Source: SAR202 cluster bacterium AG-426-M11 | Lineage (GTDB): Bacteria; Chloroflexota; Dehalococcoidia; Lucifugimonadales; UBA826 | DNA: 63,947 bases | Assembly: GCA_003213095.1 (NCBI GenBank) | Contig: QCNV01000006.1 | Location: 1-63,947 of the forward strand | Direction: 5' to 3' | Part shown: piece after piece, positions 36,886-44,149 of the stretch | Layout: every line of letters begins with the position of its first letter | How positions within the stretch are numbered: position 1 is the first letter of the stretch | The notes under the pieces: model-generated | Databases searched by the model: none | Told to the model about the DNA's origin: nothing | The model's input: only the letters and a program-made list of their open reading frames with translations | Made by a program: the position numbers and the translations under genes

Positions 36886-37900
36886 CTATTCTGATTTTGT
36901 GATTTTCACTATCTGCGATAAATATGTGATTCGTTTTGTTTGTTACTACTCCGTGAGGTCTATCTAATCCTGCATCAAGTGCATTTCTTTCATCACCATG
37001 TGATCCTTTTATTCCACCTGCAATAGTGGAAATATTGTTGGTGGTTATGTCGAATATCCTTATGCAATGGTTTTCAGTATCCACAATTAATACATTTCCA
37101 TATTGGTCGCATCGGATTGCTTTGGGGCCATTAAAAGTACAATTTATAGCTAGTTCACCATCACCCGTGTAGCCTTTTTTTCCTGTTCCAGCTACCGTGG
37201 AAATGATATTGTTTTTATCTATTTTTCGAATAGTGTTACCTTCTCTCTCACAAACATAAGTATTCCCTGATACATCTACACAAATTGCACGAGCTCCAAA
37301 AATCCCGGCATTAATGGCTAAATTTCCGTCACCGGAATGTTCTTTAATTCCTGTGCCTGCAAAAGTAGTGATAATGCCTGTATTTAAATTAATTGATCTT
37401 ATTTTTTGGTCTTGAACATCAGCTACTAATAAATTGCCAGATCCGTCTAAGATGCAGTCATTTGGCTCAATAAATTGTGATTCAGTAGCAGGAATATGGT
37501 CTTTTCCTGAACCTTGAATTCCTGTTCCAGCAATAGTTACAATATTTCCTGAAGTAGCTTCTATTTTTCTAATACATGGATTAAATCTTTGACAAATGTA
37601 AACATTTCCATCTTCGTCAATTTGTAAAGCATAAATTTCATCTATGTCAGCTTCTAACGCTGGACCGTTGTCGCCACTGTGGCCTTGTATTCCTGTACCT
37701 GCGAAATCAGAAATTATGTTGGTTTTTAGATCTAGTTTTCTAATTTTGAAATTGAAGCAATCTGCTATGTATAAATATTTGTTTTGGTGATCAATTTCTA
37801 CATGAAAAGGGTTGTCTAATTTACAGTTAGTTGCAATTACATTGTTACCTTCATATCCTTGTATACCATTTCCTACAATACTTGATATTATTTTAGTCAT
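36878..37900 (-). CDS. NHL-repeat six-bladed beta-propeller protein
   Basis: A 340-residue protein made almost entirely of six NHL repeats, each starting near AGTGIxGxxGD and ending in a DxxNxxIRxID-like strand, enough for one closed propeller. I choose ATG 37900 (MTKIISSIVGNG) because AAAGGA lies just upstream and homology begins there; the longer in-frame start at 37954 adds an unrelated tail. No signal peptide is evident, unusual for such propellers. Function unknown: binding, or a lactonase-like activity. Confidence 0.7.
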   Translation of the reverse strand: MTKIISSIVGNGIQGYEGNNVIATNCKLDNPFHVEIDHQNKYLYIADCFNFKIRKLDLKTNIISDFAGTGIQGHSGDNGPALEADIDEIYALQIDEDGNVYICQRFNPCIRKIEATSGNIVTIAGTGIQGSGKDHIPATESQFIEPNDCILDGSGNLLVADVQDQKIRSINLNTGIITTFAGTGIKEHSGDGNLAINAGIFGARAICVDVSGNTYVCEREGNTIRKIDKNNIISTVAGTGKKGYTGDGELAINCTFNGPKAIRCDQYGNVLIVDTENHCIRIFDITTNNISTIAGGIKGSHGDERNALDAGLDRPHGVVTNKTNHIFIADSENHKIRIVK

Positions 37901-37923
37901 AAATTTTCCTTTGAGTGTTTTAT

Positions 37924-39252
37924 ATGAAAAATATGATTTTATTGGTTTTAACAATTTTTTTCATGATTGCCTGCAATCAAGATACATTATCTTCTATTAA
38001 ATTGGCATTACAAGAACAAAATTATTCTAGGCATACAAATTTGAATGTGACGGTAGGATATTCTTTTGAAGGATTTCAACAATCTTATCCTTTATTAATT
38101 GATGGGGATGTTTCTGAAACTGGAGATTTCTCAGGGTATATGAGTGTACAGGATCGTGTAGGGGGTGTGAATTTAGAAATCGATAGATTAATGACAGTAG
38201 TTAATGATGTTTATTATTTTAAATATCCAGATAGAAATAATTGGGCAAAGTTATCTGAGGGAGAAACCTCTTTAGAGCCCACTCAATTTATTAGTAAAGT
38301 AATTACTATGATTGAAAATTATAATGATGATGAAATTCAATTGATTAAAGATTCTGATCAATATGCCATCAAAGGTGATTTTGATTCAAATGTATTGGCT
38401 GAACTGATTCCTGTTTTGAAAGATACTTATTCTAAGCTAGATTTTGAATTAATTGTTGATCCAAATAATCAGTCTAATATTAAAAATATTAAAATTTCTG
38501 GAAAAATTCCGGCTGCTTCAACAATGACAGGTCCAAATGGCGAGAAGGTTGAATTGGATATAGATATACAATTAATCCAATCTGAATTTGGTAAAAATGT
38601 ATCAATTTTGATTCCCCCAATTCCTAATGAACCAAAAGCTTACTTTTTTGATAAACAAATTAAACAATTTGTTTGGGATGATGCATTTCGTTGGGACACA
38701 ATTCCAGAAAATAATTTAGATTCTCAAGTAGATTATTTTGCGGAAATTAAAATGTTTGATGGAGGAGTGATTTTGATTGATTTATATGAAAAATTAGCTC
38801 CAATTACTGTTAATAACTTTGTTTTTTTATCAGAGAATGGATTTTATGATTGGGTTACTTTTCATAGAGTAATTCCAGGTTTTGTAGCTCAAGGTGGTGA
38901 CCCCACTGGTTCAGGAATGGGTGGACCTGGGTATAAATTTGATAATGAAATTAATACTAATGCTAGACATGATTCTGAGGGAATTATTGCAATGGCTAAT
39001 TCTGGAATACAGAATGGTGCGGGAACTAACGGTAGTCAATTTTACATCACGTATGTCCCACTTCCTCAATTAGATGGATTTGATGAAAATGGATTAGAAA
39101 AAGATTGTGATGTACCTGGACAATCATGTCATCCCGTTTTTGGGAAAGTAATAGAAGGTATGGATGTAGTGAGGAAAATTGCTCCAGTTGATCCCTCTAG
39201 AAACGGGCCTCCCGGAGATGCGATTGAAACTATTACAATAATTAAAAAATAA
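37924..39252 (+). CDS. Lipoprotein peptidyl-prolyl isomerase (LprG-like domain + cyclophilin)
   Basis: A 442-residue predicted lipoprotein: signal helix with lipobox MIAC (Cys17). Residues about 30-235 are a beta-rich domain resembling the LppX/LprAFG lipid-binding fold. Residues about 270-442 form a cyclophilin with FHRVIPGFVAQGGDPTGSGMGG and GSQFYITYVPLPQLDG. A Cys-containing insertion (EKDCDVPGQSCHPV) precedes the last strand. I choose ATG 37924 over GTG 37915. It probably folds secreted proteins at the outer face of the membrane. Only 23 bases separate it from the divergent NHL gene. Confidence 0.8.
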   Translation: MKNMILLVLTIFFMIACNQDTLSSIKLALQEQNYSRHTNLNVTVGYSFEGFQQSYPLLIDGDVSETGDFSGYMSVQDRVGGVNLEIDRLMTVVNDVYYFKYPDRNNWAKLSEGETSLEPTQFISKVITMIENYNDDEIQLIKDSDQYAIKGDFDSNVLAELIPVLKDTYSKLDFELIVDPNNQSNIKNIKISGKIPAASTMTGPNGEKVELDIDIQLIQSEFGKNVSILIPPIPNEPKAYFFDKQIKQFVWDDAFRWDTIPENNLDSQVDYFAEIKMFDGGVILIDLYEKLAPITVNNFVFLSENGFYDWVTFHRVIPGFVAQGGDPTGSGMGGPGYKFDNEINTNARHDSEGIIAMANSGIQNGAGTNGSQFYITYVPLPQLDGFDENGLEKDCDVPGQSCHPVFGKVIEGMDVVRKIAPVDPSRNGPPGDAIETITIIKK

Positions 39253-39281
39253 CCTCAGATTAATTCATTTAATCTGAGGTT
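39251..39281. terminator. Bidirectional intrinsic terminator
   Basis: AACCTCAGATTAA (39251-39263) and TTAATCTGAGGTT (39269-39281) form a perfect 13-bp stem with a 5-base loop between the convergent cyclophilin and SDR genes. The minus-strand reading continues ATTTTTT, a good U-tract; the plus side is T-rich further on. Confidence 0.85.
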
Positions 39282-39297
39282 ATTGAATTTAATGTTT

Positions 39298-40227
39298 TTA
39301 TTCTTTGGGTGCTTGCACAGGTGCAGGGTTGACCATGTCCATGCCCAATGTTCCAGCAAACATTGCATCTATTTCTTCAACAGACCAACGTCCAACCTTT
39401 CTGAGTGTTCGTTCTTCGTAAGGATTGCTCATCAAAGAGATTTGACCGCCCTGACAATGGAAAACTTGTCCATTTACGTCGTTGGCTTCGTCTGAAACTA
39501 ACCACGCTACCATTGGTGCAACATCTTCTGGGTCTCTATTTAGTTCTAGAGGTGTAACTGCTGATTGTGCTTCTATTCCACTTGCAGCTCGAATATCTCT
39601 AGCAGACTGAGGAACACTTTGGGTCATTCTAGAATCAGCTCCTGGAGATATAGCATTTGCAGTAACTCCATAACGTCCTAGGTCTCTAGCAATTCCTCTT
39701 ATCAGTCCAGCTATACCATCTTTTGCAGCTCCATAGTTTGCTTGACCCGAGTTTCCATATAGTCCGGAAGTTGATGAAAATGCAATTATCTTCCCACTTC
39801 GTTGTTGTCTGAATAGAATTGAAGCAGGTTTTACTACTGAAAAAGTACCTTTGAGGTGAACTGCAATTACAGCGTCCCATTCTTCTTCAGTCATGTTGAA
39901 TAGCATTCTGTCTCTTAAAATACCTGCTACTGCTACTACAATATCGAGCTTCCCAAAATTGTCTAAGGCTGTTTTGATGATGTTTTCGCCGCCTTCCATT
40001 GTTGCTACAGAATCTCCATTAGCTACAGCATCACCGCCTTTGGCTTTGATTTCATCAACCACTTCTTGAGCAGGAGTGGTTGAGGCTCCTTCTCCGTCTA
40101 CAGAGCCTCCTAAGTCATTAACAACAACTTTAGCTCCTTCTTCAGCTAGTAATAATGCTATTCCTCTTCCGATTCCTCTACCTGATCCTGTTACTACTGC
40201 TACTTTATCTTTAAGTAGGTCTCCCAT
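39298..40227 (-). CDS. Short-chain dehydrogenase, MFE-2-type 3-hydroxyacyl-CoA dehydrogenase-like (copy 1)
   Basis: A 309-residue NAD(P)-dependent SDR. TGSGRGIGRG is the cofactor motif; NDLGGSVDGEG and AGILRDRMLFNMTEEEWD match the hydroxyacyl-CoA dehydrogenase domain of peroxisomal-type multifunctional enzyme 2; catalytic Ser-Tyr-Lys appear in FSSTSG and NYGAAKDG. Probable role in fatty-acid or steroid side-chain oxidation. It follows a close paralogue by 30 bases in the same operon. Confidence 0.82.
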   Translation of the reverse strand: MGDLLKDKVAVVTGSGRGIGRGIALLLAEEGAKVVVNDLGGSVDGEGASTTPAQEVVDEIKAKGGDAVANGDSVATMEGGENIIKTALDNFGKLDIVVAVAGILRDRMLFNMTEEEWDAVIAVHLKGTFSVVKPASILFRQQRSGKIIAFSSTSGLYGNSGQANYGAAKDGIAGLIRGIARDLGRYGVTANAISPGADSRMTQSVPQSARDIRAASGIEAQSAVTPLELNRDPEDVAPMVAWLVSDEANDVNGQVFHCQGGQISLMSNPYEERTLRKVGRWSVEEIDAMFAGTLGMDMVNPAPVQAPKE

Positions 40228-40257
40228 ATTTTTCTCCTATTTATAAATTATTTTCCA

Positions 40258-41184
40258 CTATGCAGTTTTAGGTGCTTGTGGAGGTGAAGGATTAACTAAA
40301 CCTTGTGTGAGGTGTTGAGGAGCTAATTTTCTAAGTTCTTCAACTTCCCATCTTCCTTGTTTGAATATAGTTCTAGTTCTTCTAGGTAGGGCTAGTTTTG
40401 TGATTGTTCCGCCATAAACTAAAAATGTTTGTCCATTAATGTTTGAGGCTTGATCAGATGCCAAATAAGCAACCATTGGAGCGACATCTTCTGGATTCAT
40501 GGCCTCACTCTCTGGTACTTCTTCACGATCTGACGGTCTTTCTGCTCTCAATTGTCTAGATGAGTCAGGTATTGATTGAGTCATTCTAGTGTTGGCTCGT
40601 GGGCAAATTGAGTTTGCAGTAACTCCATATCTACCTAAATCTTTTGCGGCTACTTTTGTAAATCCTGCTATACCAGATTTAGCAGCAGCATAATTTCCTT
40701 GCCCTGTATTGCCGATAAGTCCAGATTCAGAAGCAAAAGTAATTATTCTTCCACTTCTTTGCTGCCTAAAAAGAATTGATGCGTATTTGCAGACGGTAAA
40801 TGTTCCTTTCATATGAACTCGAATGACATCATCCCATTCTTCTTCAGTCATATTAAAAATCATTCTATCTCTCAGAATTCCTGCAACAGTCACTACAATG
40901 TCTAATTGACCATATGTATCTAATGCTGATTGAACTAAACCTTCTCCACCTTCCATAGTTGAAATATCATTGTAATTTGCGGATGCTTCTCCACCCAATG
41001 CTTTTATTTCGTTGACTACTTCTTCAGCTGGAGTGTTTGAAAGTCCTTCTCCATCAAGAGCAGCGCCTATATCGTTTACTATTACTTTAGCGCCTTCAGC
41101 AGCTAATTGCTTAGCAACACCTGCTCCTATTCCTCTGCCGGCACCAGTGACAATTGCCACTTTTCCATTTAGGTAATTAGCCAT
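40258..41184 (-). CDS. Short-chain dehydrogenase, MFE-2-type 3-hydroxyacyl-CoA dehydrogenase-like (copy 2)
   Basis: A 308-residue paralogue of the next gene, alignable end to end: TGAGRGIGAG, NDIGAALDGEG, AGILRDRMIFNMTEEEWDD and NYAAAKSG. I choose ATG 41184 (MANYLNGKVA) because AGGAGG (41196-41191) sits 6 bases upstream; an in-frame ATG at 41232 would place that site inside the gene. Its C-terminus carries the same PPQAP(K) end as copy 1. Probably a beta-oxidation-type dehydrogenase; chain specificity unknown. Confidence 0.82.
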   Translation of the reverse strand: MANYLNGKVAIVTGAGRGIGAGVAKQLAAEGAKVIVNDIGAALDGEGLSNTPAEEVVNEIKALGGEASANYNDISTMEGGEGLVQSALDTYGQLDIVVTVAGILRDRMIFNMTEEEWDDVIRVHMKGTFTVCKYASILFRQQRSGRIITFASESGLIGNTGQGNYAAAKSGIAGFTKVAAKDLGRYGVTANSICPRANTRMTQSIPDSSRQLRAERPSDREEVPESEAMNPEDVAPMVAYLASDQASNINGQTFLVYGGTITKLALPRRTRTIFKQGRWEVEELRKLAPQHLTQGLVNPSPPQAPKTA

Positions 41185-41239
41185 ATTATTCCTCCTAGAA
41201 TTCTTGCAACTATTCCAATTGAATAATTGCATAGATGGT

Positions 41240-41254
41240 TATTGTGCCACAATA
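41240..41254. promoter_or_regulatory. Palindrome between the SDR operon and trmL
   Basis: TATTGTG-C-CACAATA is a perfect 7-1-7 palindrome in the 118-base divergent region, 56 bases upstream of the first SDR. It has the size and symmetry of a GntR- or TetR-type operator. No regulator gene is adjacent. Confidence 0.4.
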
Positions 41255-41291
41255 GAGGTAGATTTGTCATAGGTTTCAAAAATTATTTCGT

Positions 41292-41297
41292 GAGGTG
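41292..41297 (+). promoter_or_regulatory. Shine-Dalgarno site for trmL
   Basis: GAGGTG lies 5 bases before the ATT codon at 41303 and overlaps a TGA stop (41291-41293) in the trmL frame. It is the main evidence that translation starts here and not at the internal ATG at 41417. Confidence 0.55.
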
Positions 41298-41302
41298 ATT
41301 TA

Positions 41303-41800
41303 ATTTTCAATATAGTTCTTTTTAATCCAGAAATTCCAAATAACACAGGAAACATTATTCGGCTGTGTGCGAATACAGGTTCTGATCTACATATCATTAA
41401 TCCTACGGGTTTTGATATGACTGAAAAAAAGTTGAGAAGAGCTGCTTTAGATTATTCTGATCTCACGTCAGTTTATATGTACGATTCATTTGAAGAATAT
41501 ACTAATCTATTGTCGGGTAGGCTATTTATGACCTCTTCTAAAGCAGGAACTAAATACGATCAAATTGAATATCAGGTAGGAGATACTTTTGTATTTGGCC
41601 CAGAATCTGTAGGGTTGCCACAAGAAATACTAAATTTATCTAAAAAAGAAAATCAGCTTTATATTCCTATGACTCCTGCAAATAGAAGTATGAATTTAGC
41701 TAATGCAGTGTCTATAATAGTTTATGAGGCTTGGCGTCAAAATGATTTTGGTGGAAGCATACTTTCCGGTGACAAAAATGACGGAGAATATTATGACTAG
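41303..41800 (+). CDS. trmL: tRNA (cytidine/uridine-34-2'-O)-methyltransferase, apparent ATT start
   Basis: A SPOUT-class methyltransferase modifying the wobble base of tRNA-Leu. Reading the frame upstream of ATG 41417 restores the family N-terminus: FNIVLFNPEIPNNTGNIIR, LCANTGSDLHIINPTGFDM. The C-terminal SAM-knot has FGPESVGLPQEIL and IPMTPANRSMNLANAVSI. The frame opens after TGA at 41291 and holds no ATG, GTG or TTG before these residues; ATT 41303, 5 bases after GAGGTG, is the best start, giving 165 residues. Starting at ATG 41417 would delete the conserved first 38 residues. Confidence 0.85.
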   Translation: MFNIVLFNPEIPNNTGNIIRLCANTGSDLHIINPTGFDMTEKKLRRAALDYSDLTSVYMYDSFEEYTNLLSGRLFMTSSKAGTKYDQIEYQVGDTFVFGPESVGLPQEILNLSKKENQLYIPMTPANRSMNLANAVSIIVYEAWRQNDFGGSILSGDKNDGEYYD

Positions 41801-41927
41801 ATCAAATTGGCACTATGATCATCCTCCAGCATGTACTTGCGTTGAGTGTGCAGAGAGACGGCTGAATAAGAAAGATAATTTTTTTAATAGGATTATCTTT
41901 AAAATCAAGAAATTATTAAATATTTAG
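41793..41927 (+). CDS. Miniprotein with CxCxxC motif
   Basis: A 44-residue basic protein whose ATG overlaps the trmL stop (ATGACTAG) and follows GGAG at normal spacing. It contains W-H-Y-D-HPPACTCVECAERR, a compact three-cysteine, histidine-bearing motif that looks metal-binding, then a Lys-rich tail. I recall similar HPPxCTCVxC segments in Chloroflexota proteins but cannot verify it. Function unknown. Confidence 0.5.
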   Translation: MTRSNWHYDHPPACTCVECAERRLNKKDNFFNRIIFKIKKLLNI

Positions 41928-41940
41928 TTGGTATGAATTT

Positions 41941-42351
41941 ATGATTACTGTTAAGCAGGCTATAGTTGATGAAATGATATCTCATTCAAGAGAACATAAT
42001 CCAAATGAGTGTTGTGGAATTTTGTCAGGTATAGATCAACAAGTTACAAAATTGTATAGAATAAAAAATTTAACTCCTTCTCCATATAGATATGTTATGG
42101 ATCCTAAAGAACAAATGGAAGCAGAAAGAGATTCTGATAATCATAATTTGTCTTTTATAGCTTTTTATCACTCACATACTCACACACCAGCTTATCCTTC
42201 AGATACTGATGTCAGAATGGCTCAGGAGTCTGGGTGGCTAGATTTTTATTATGTGCTAGTTTCTTTAGAAGATAACGAAAATCCAGTAGTCAACTTTTTT
42301 TGGGTTGATTTTGATGCAAAAGTCTCTCAAGTTGAATATCGAATAGTTTAA
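41941..42351 (+). CDS. JAMM/MPN (M67) metallopeptidase
   Basis: A 136-residue zinc protease of the Mov34/JAMM fold. The catalytic Glu lies in NECCGILSG (about residue 23); the zinc motif is HSHTHTPAYPSDTD (about 78-91), matching HxHx(7-8)SxxD. Bacterial members such as mycobacterial Mec+ cleave adducts from ubiquitin-like sulfur carriers. A CysM-like synthase lies 9 kb away; no ThiS/CysO-like carrier is in the window. It follows the Cys-miniprotein by 13 bases. Confidence 0.85.
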   Translation: MITVKQAIVDEMISHSREHNPNECCGILSGIDQQVTKLYRIKNLTPSPYRYVMDPKEQMEAERDSDNHNLSFIAFYHSHTHTPAYPSDTDVRMAQESGWLDFYYVLVSLEDNENPVVNFFWVDFDAKVSQVEYRIV

Positions 42352-42362
42352 AAATTTACTTA

Positions 42363-42953
42363 CTAAGTAAGTACAGGTCCTTCTTGATTAATGATTTTTC
42401 CGTCTTTAATTTCTAAAAATAATCTCACTCCGGGATTAGGCGATCCAGGAGTTTCTCCTAATGGAAAAATATCTATTTTTAAATGATTAGGGAATAATTC
42501 TAGCAACCCTACCGTACCCAATCTGATTTCTTTATGTTGTGGGAATGTGATGCTACCAGTATTGATCATCACTATTCCGTCTCTGAATTCCAGTCTTTCC
42601 TGATGAGTATGTCCTGAGATCATGATATCTACAGGTTCAGGGAAAAAGCTTAATAAGTCTTCAGTAGGTTTAAATTGGCCTTCTAAACTATGAATCATTC
42701 CAATTTTCCATCCTTCAAAAGTTAAAATTTGAACTTCTTTCATTCTTGGATCAGGAATCGGATCGTTATTTCCGGTTGAGCAAAAAACTGGAGCAATTTC
42801 TTCACACCAATCTAGTACTTTCGGAGATGTTAAATCGCCAGCATGCAATATGTAGTCTACTGAAGAAAGGAATTGTCTGGGTAATTCACCCAATTCATCT
42901 AAAGTAATTATTTTGCCCGGTAAATGTGTATCTGTAATTAGTCCAAAACGCAT
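42363..42953 (-). CDS. YfcE/MJ0936-type metallophosphoesterase
   Basis: A 196-residue calcineurin-like phosphodiesterase. The metal ligands appear in order: DTHLPG (residues 8-13), HAGDLTS, STGNNDP and SGHTHQERLE. It probably hydrolyses phosphodiesters or small phosphorylated metabolites in the cytosol. Length fits the small YfcE family. It lies downstream of the CPBP protease (7 bases), on the same strand. Confidence 0.82.
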   Translation of the reverse strand: MRFGLITDTHLPGKIITLDELGELPRQFLSSVDYILHAGDLTSPKVLDWCEEIAPVFCSTGNNDPIPDPRMKEVQILTFEGWKIGMIHSLEGQFKPTEDLLSFFPEPVDIMISGHTHQERLEFRDGIVMINTGSITFPQHKEIRLGTVGLLELFPNHLKIDIFPLGETPGSPNPGVRLFLEIKDGKIINQEGPVLT

Positions 42954-42960
42954 TATGAAA

Positions 42961-44031
42961 CTATATCAGACTCGCAGATGATATAGATTTATTACTTTTA
43001 CTAAAATTGAACCATTTATATTTTAAACTAAACACTACAAACATTATTGAAAACTGAATCAGGCTAGGAAGGAAAATAGATTCGTATTGAATATTTGAGG
43101 TAGTAATTAAAAATAGTGAAGGAGTATTAATTACACTGTTTTCTAATCCAACTACTAAGTGCACCCAAAGATTGTTAGCAATATGGAGTCCCATAGCTAA
43201 TTCCATGCCTCCATCTATTAAAGTGATAGTAGACATGAAAAGCCCCATCATAAATATTGCTAGTAGATAAGGCCCAATTCCATAATTCCAAGGTTCTGGA
43301 TTTGATAGGTGAACTACAGAAAATATGGATGCAGTTGAAAGTGCAAGAAACACCCTGTTATTTATTAATAGAGAAAGAGCGTGTAGCAAGTATCCCCTAA
43401 AAATTATCTCTTCTAATCCAGCTTGTATAGGTACTAACAATACAGCTAAAACAAGTAATAAACCCCAATCTAAACTAAATCCCTGATATTTAATTGCTAA
43501 TGGAATATTGTTTGAATTGGAGATAATTAGTTCAGCGGAAAGGCCGATTGAGTAGAAAATGAATGCTATGAGCATTGCAAAAGCAATTCTCTCTGCATCA
43601 ATTCGTTTTCTTCCGGTAATGATTTTTTTCAGAGGTTTTTTTTGAATAGTATTTGATAATAACCAAAACCCAAACAAACCAATCACAAAAACTAAATGCA
43701 ATAATAAAAAATTAGGTGCAAATGAGGGCCCTTTGATTGAAGGGGTAGAAGAATTCAAGTCACATGAATAACCCCAAGATGATTGATTATTTAAAATATC
43801 GCATACGGACATCAGTGGAATTCCGCCAATTATCTGCCAAAAAAATAAAGTTAAAATTCCTGTAGAAACCCATCTCAGTAGACTGTTTTTGCCAATGCGC
43901 GCATTGTTAAGAAATTTCATTGAATATGGAATTCTCTCGTCACAGATAGGGCACATTAATGGGTTAAGTGGTATTAATTTACCCCTGCATTTTATGCAAA
44001 ACCTATCTGGGGAATATTGAGAACGATTCAT
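42961..44031 (-). CDS. CPBP intramembrane protease with N-terminal zinc ribbon
   Basis: A 356-residue protein. Residues 12-34 hold two CxxC knuckles (CIKC and CPIC). About eight membrane helices follow. The Abi/CPBP (Rce1-like) signature is EEIIFRGYLL, followed by SVVHLSNPEPW and a later HIANN. Such proteases cut within membranes, in protein maturation or bacteriocin immunity; target unknown. It is transcribed divergently from the thiolase-like gene. Confidence 0.8.
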   Translation of the reverse strand: MNRSQYSPDRFCIKCRGKLIPLNPLMCPICDERIPYSMKFLNNARIGKNSLLRWVSTGILTLFFWQIIGGIPLMSVCDILNNQSSWGYSCDLNSSTPSIKGPSFAPNFLLLHLVFVIGLFGFWLLSNTIQKKPLKKIITGRKRIDAERIAFAMLIAFIFYSIGLSAELIISNSNNIPLAIKYQGFSLDWGLLLVLAVLLVPIQAGLEEIIFRGYLLHALSLLINNRVFLALSTASIFSVVHLSNPEPWNYGIGPYLLAIFMMGLFMSTITLIDGGMELAMGLHIANNLWVHLVVGLENSVINTPSLFLITTSNIQYESIFLPSLIQFSIMFVVFSLKYKWFNFSKSNKSISSASLI

Positions 44032-44056
44032 AATATGATTTTACAGAAAACAAAAT

Positions 44057-44093
44057 GTAGCGTCACTATTTCATTTGAATTGACGCTACGTCA
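44057..44093. promoter_or_regulatory. Operator-like inverted repeats upstream of the thiolase-like gene
   Basis: GTAGCGTCA (44057-44065) and its exact complement-inverse TGACGCTAC (44081-44089) are 24 bases apart. The right arm also belongs to a second perfect dyad, TGACG-CTA-CGTCA (44081-44093), overlapping the -35 box. The GC content stands out from the surroundings. Confidence 0.5.
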
Positions 44094-44108
44094 CCTGTGT
44101 GCTATTTT
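44080..44108 (+). promoter_or_regulatory. Promoter for the thiolase-like/DUF35 genes
   Basis: TTGACG (44080-44085), 17 bases, then TATTTT (44103-44108), the latter preceded by TGC as in extended -10 promoters. AGGAG lies shortly before the ATG at 44150. Confidence 0.6.
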
Positions 44109-44149
44109 CACGGCATAAAGCAAAGAAAAATCCATTTAGGAGCTAAATT

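Noticed and set aside
37901-37954. Upstream in-frame start for the NHL protein
   Set aside because: The extra 18 residues are not homologous and would overlap the divergent lipoprotein start; AAAGGA precedes 37900.
42358-42372. ACTTACT-A-AGTAAGT palindrome between convergent genes as a terminator
   Set aside because: With a one-base centre it cannot form a long hairpin; only about five pairs would remain and no U-tract follows. Possibly a chance dyad.
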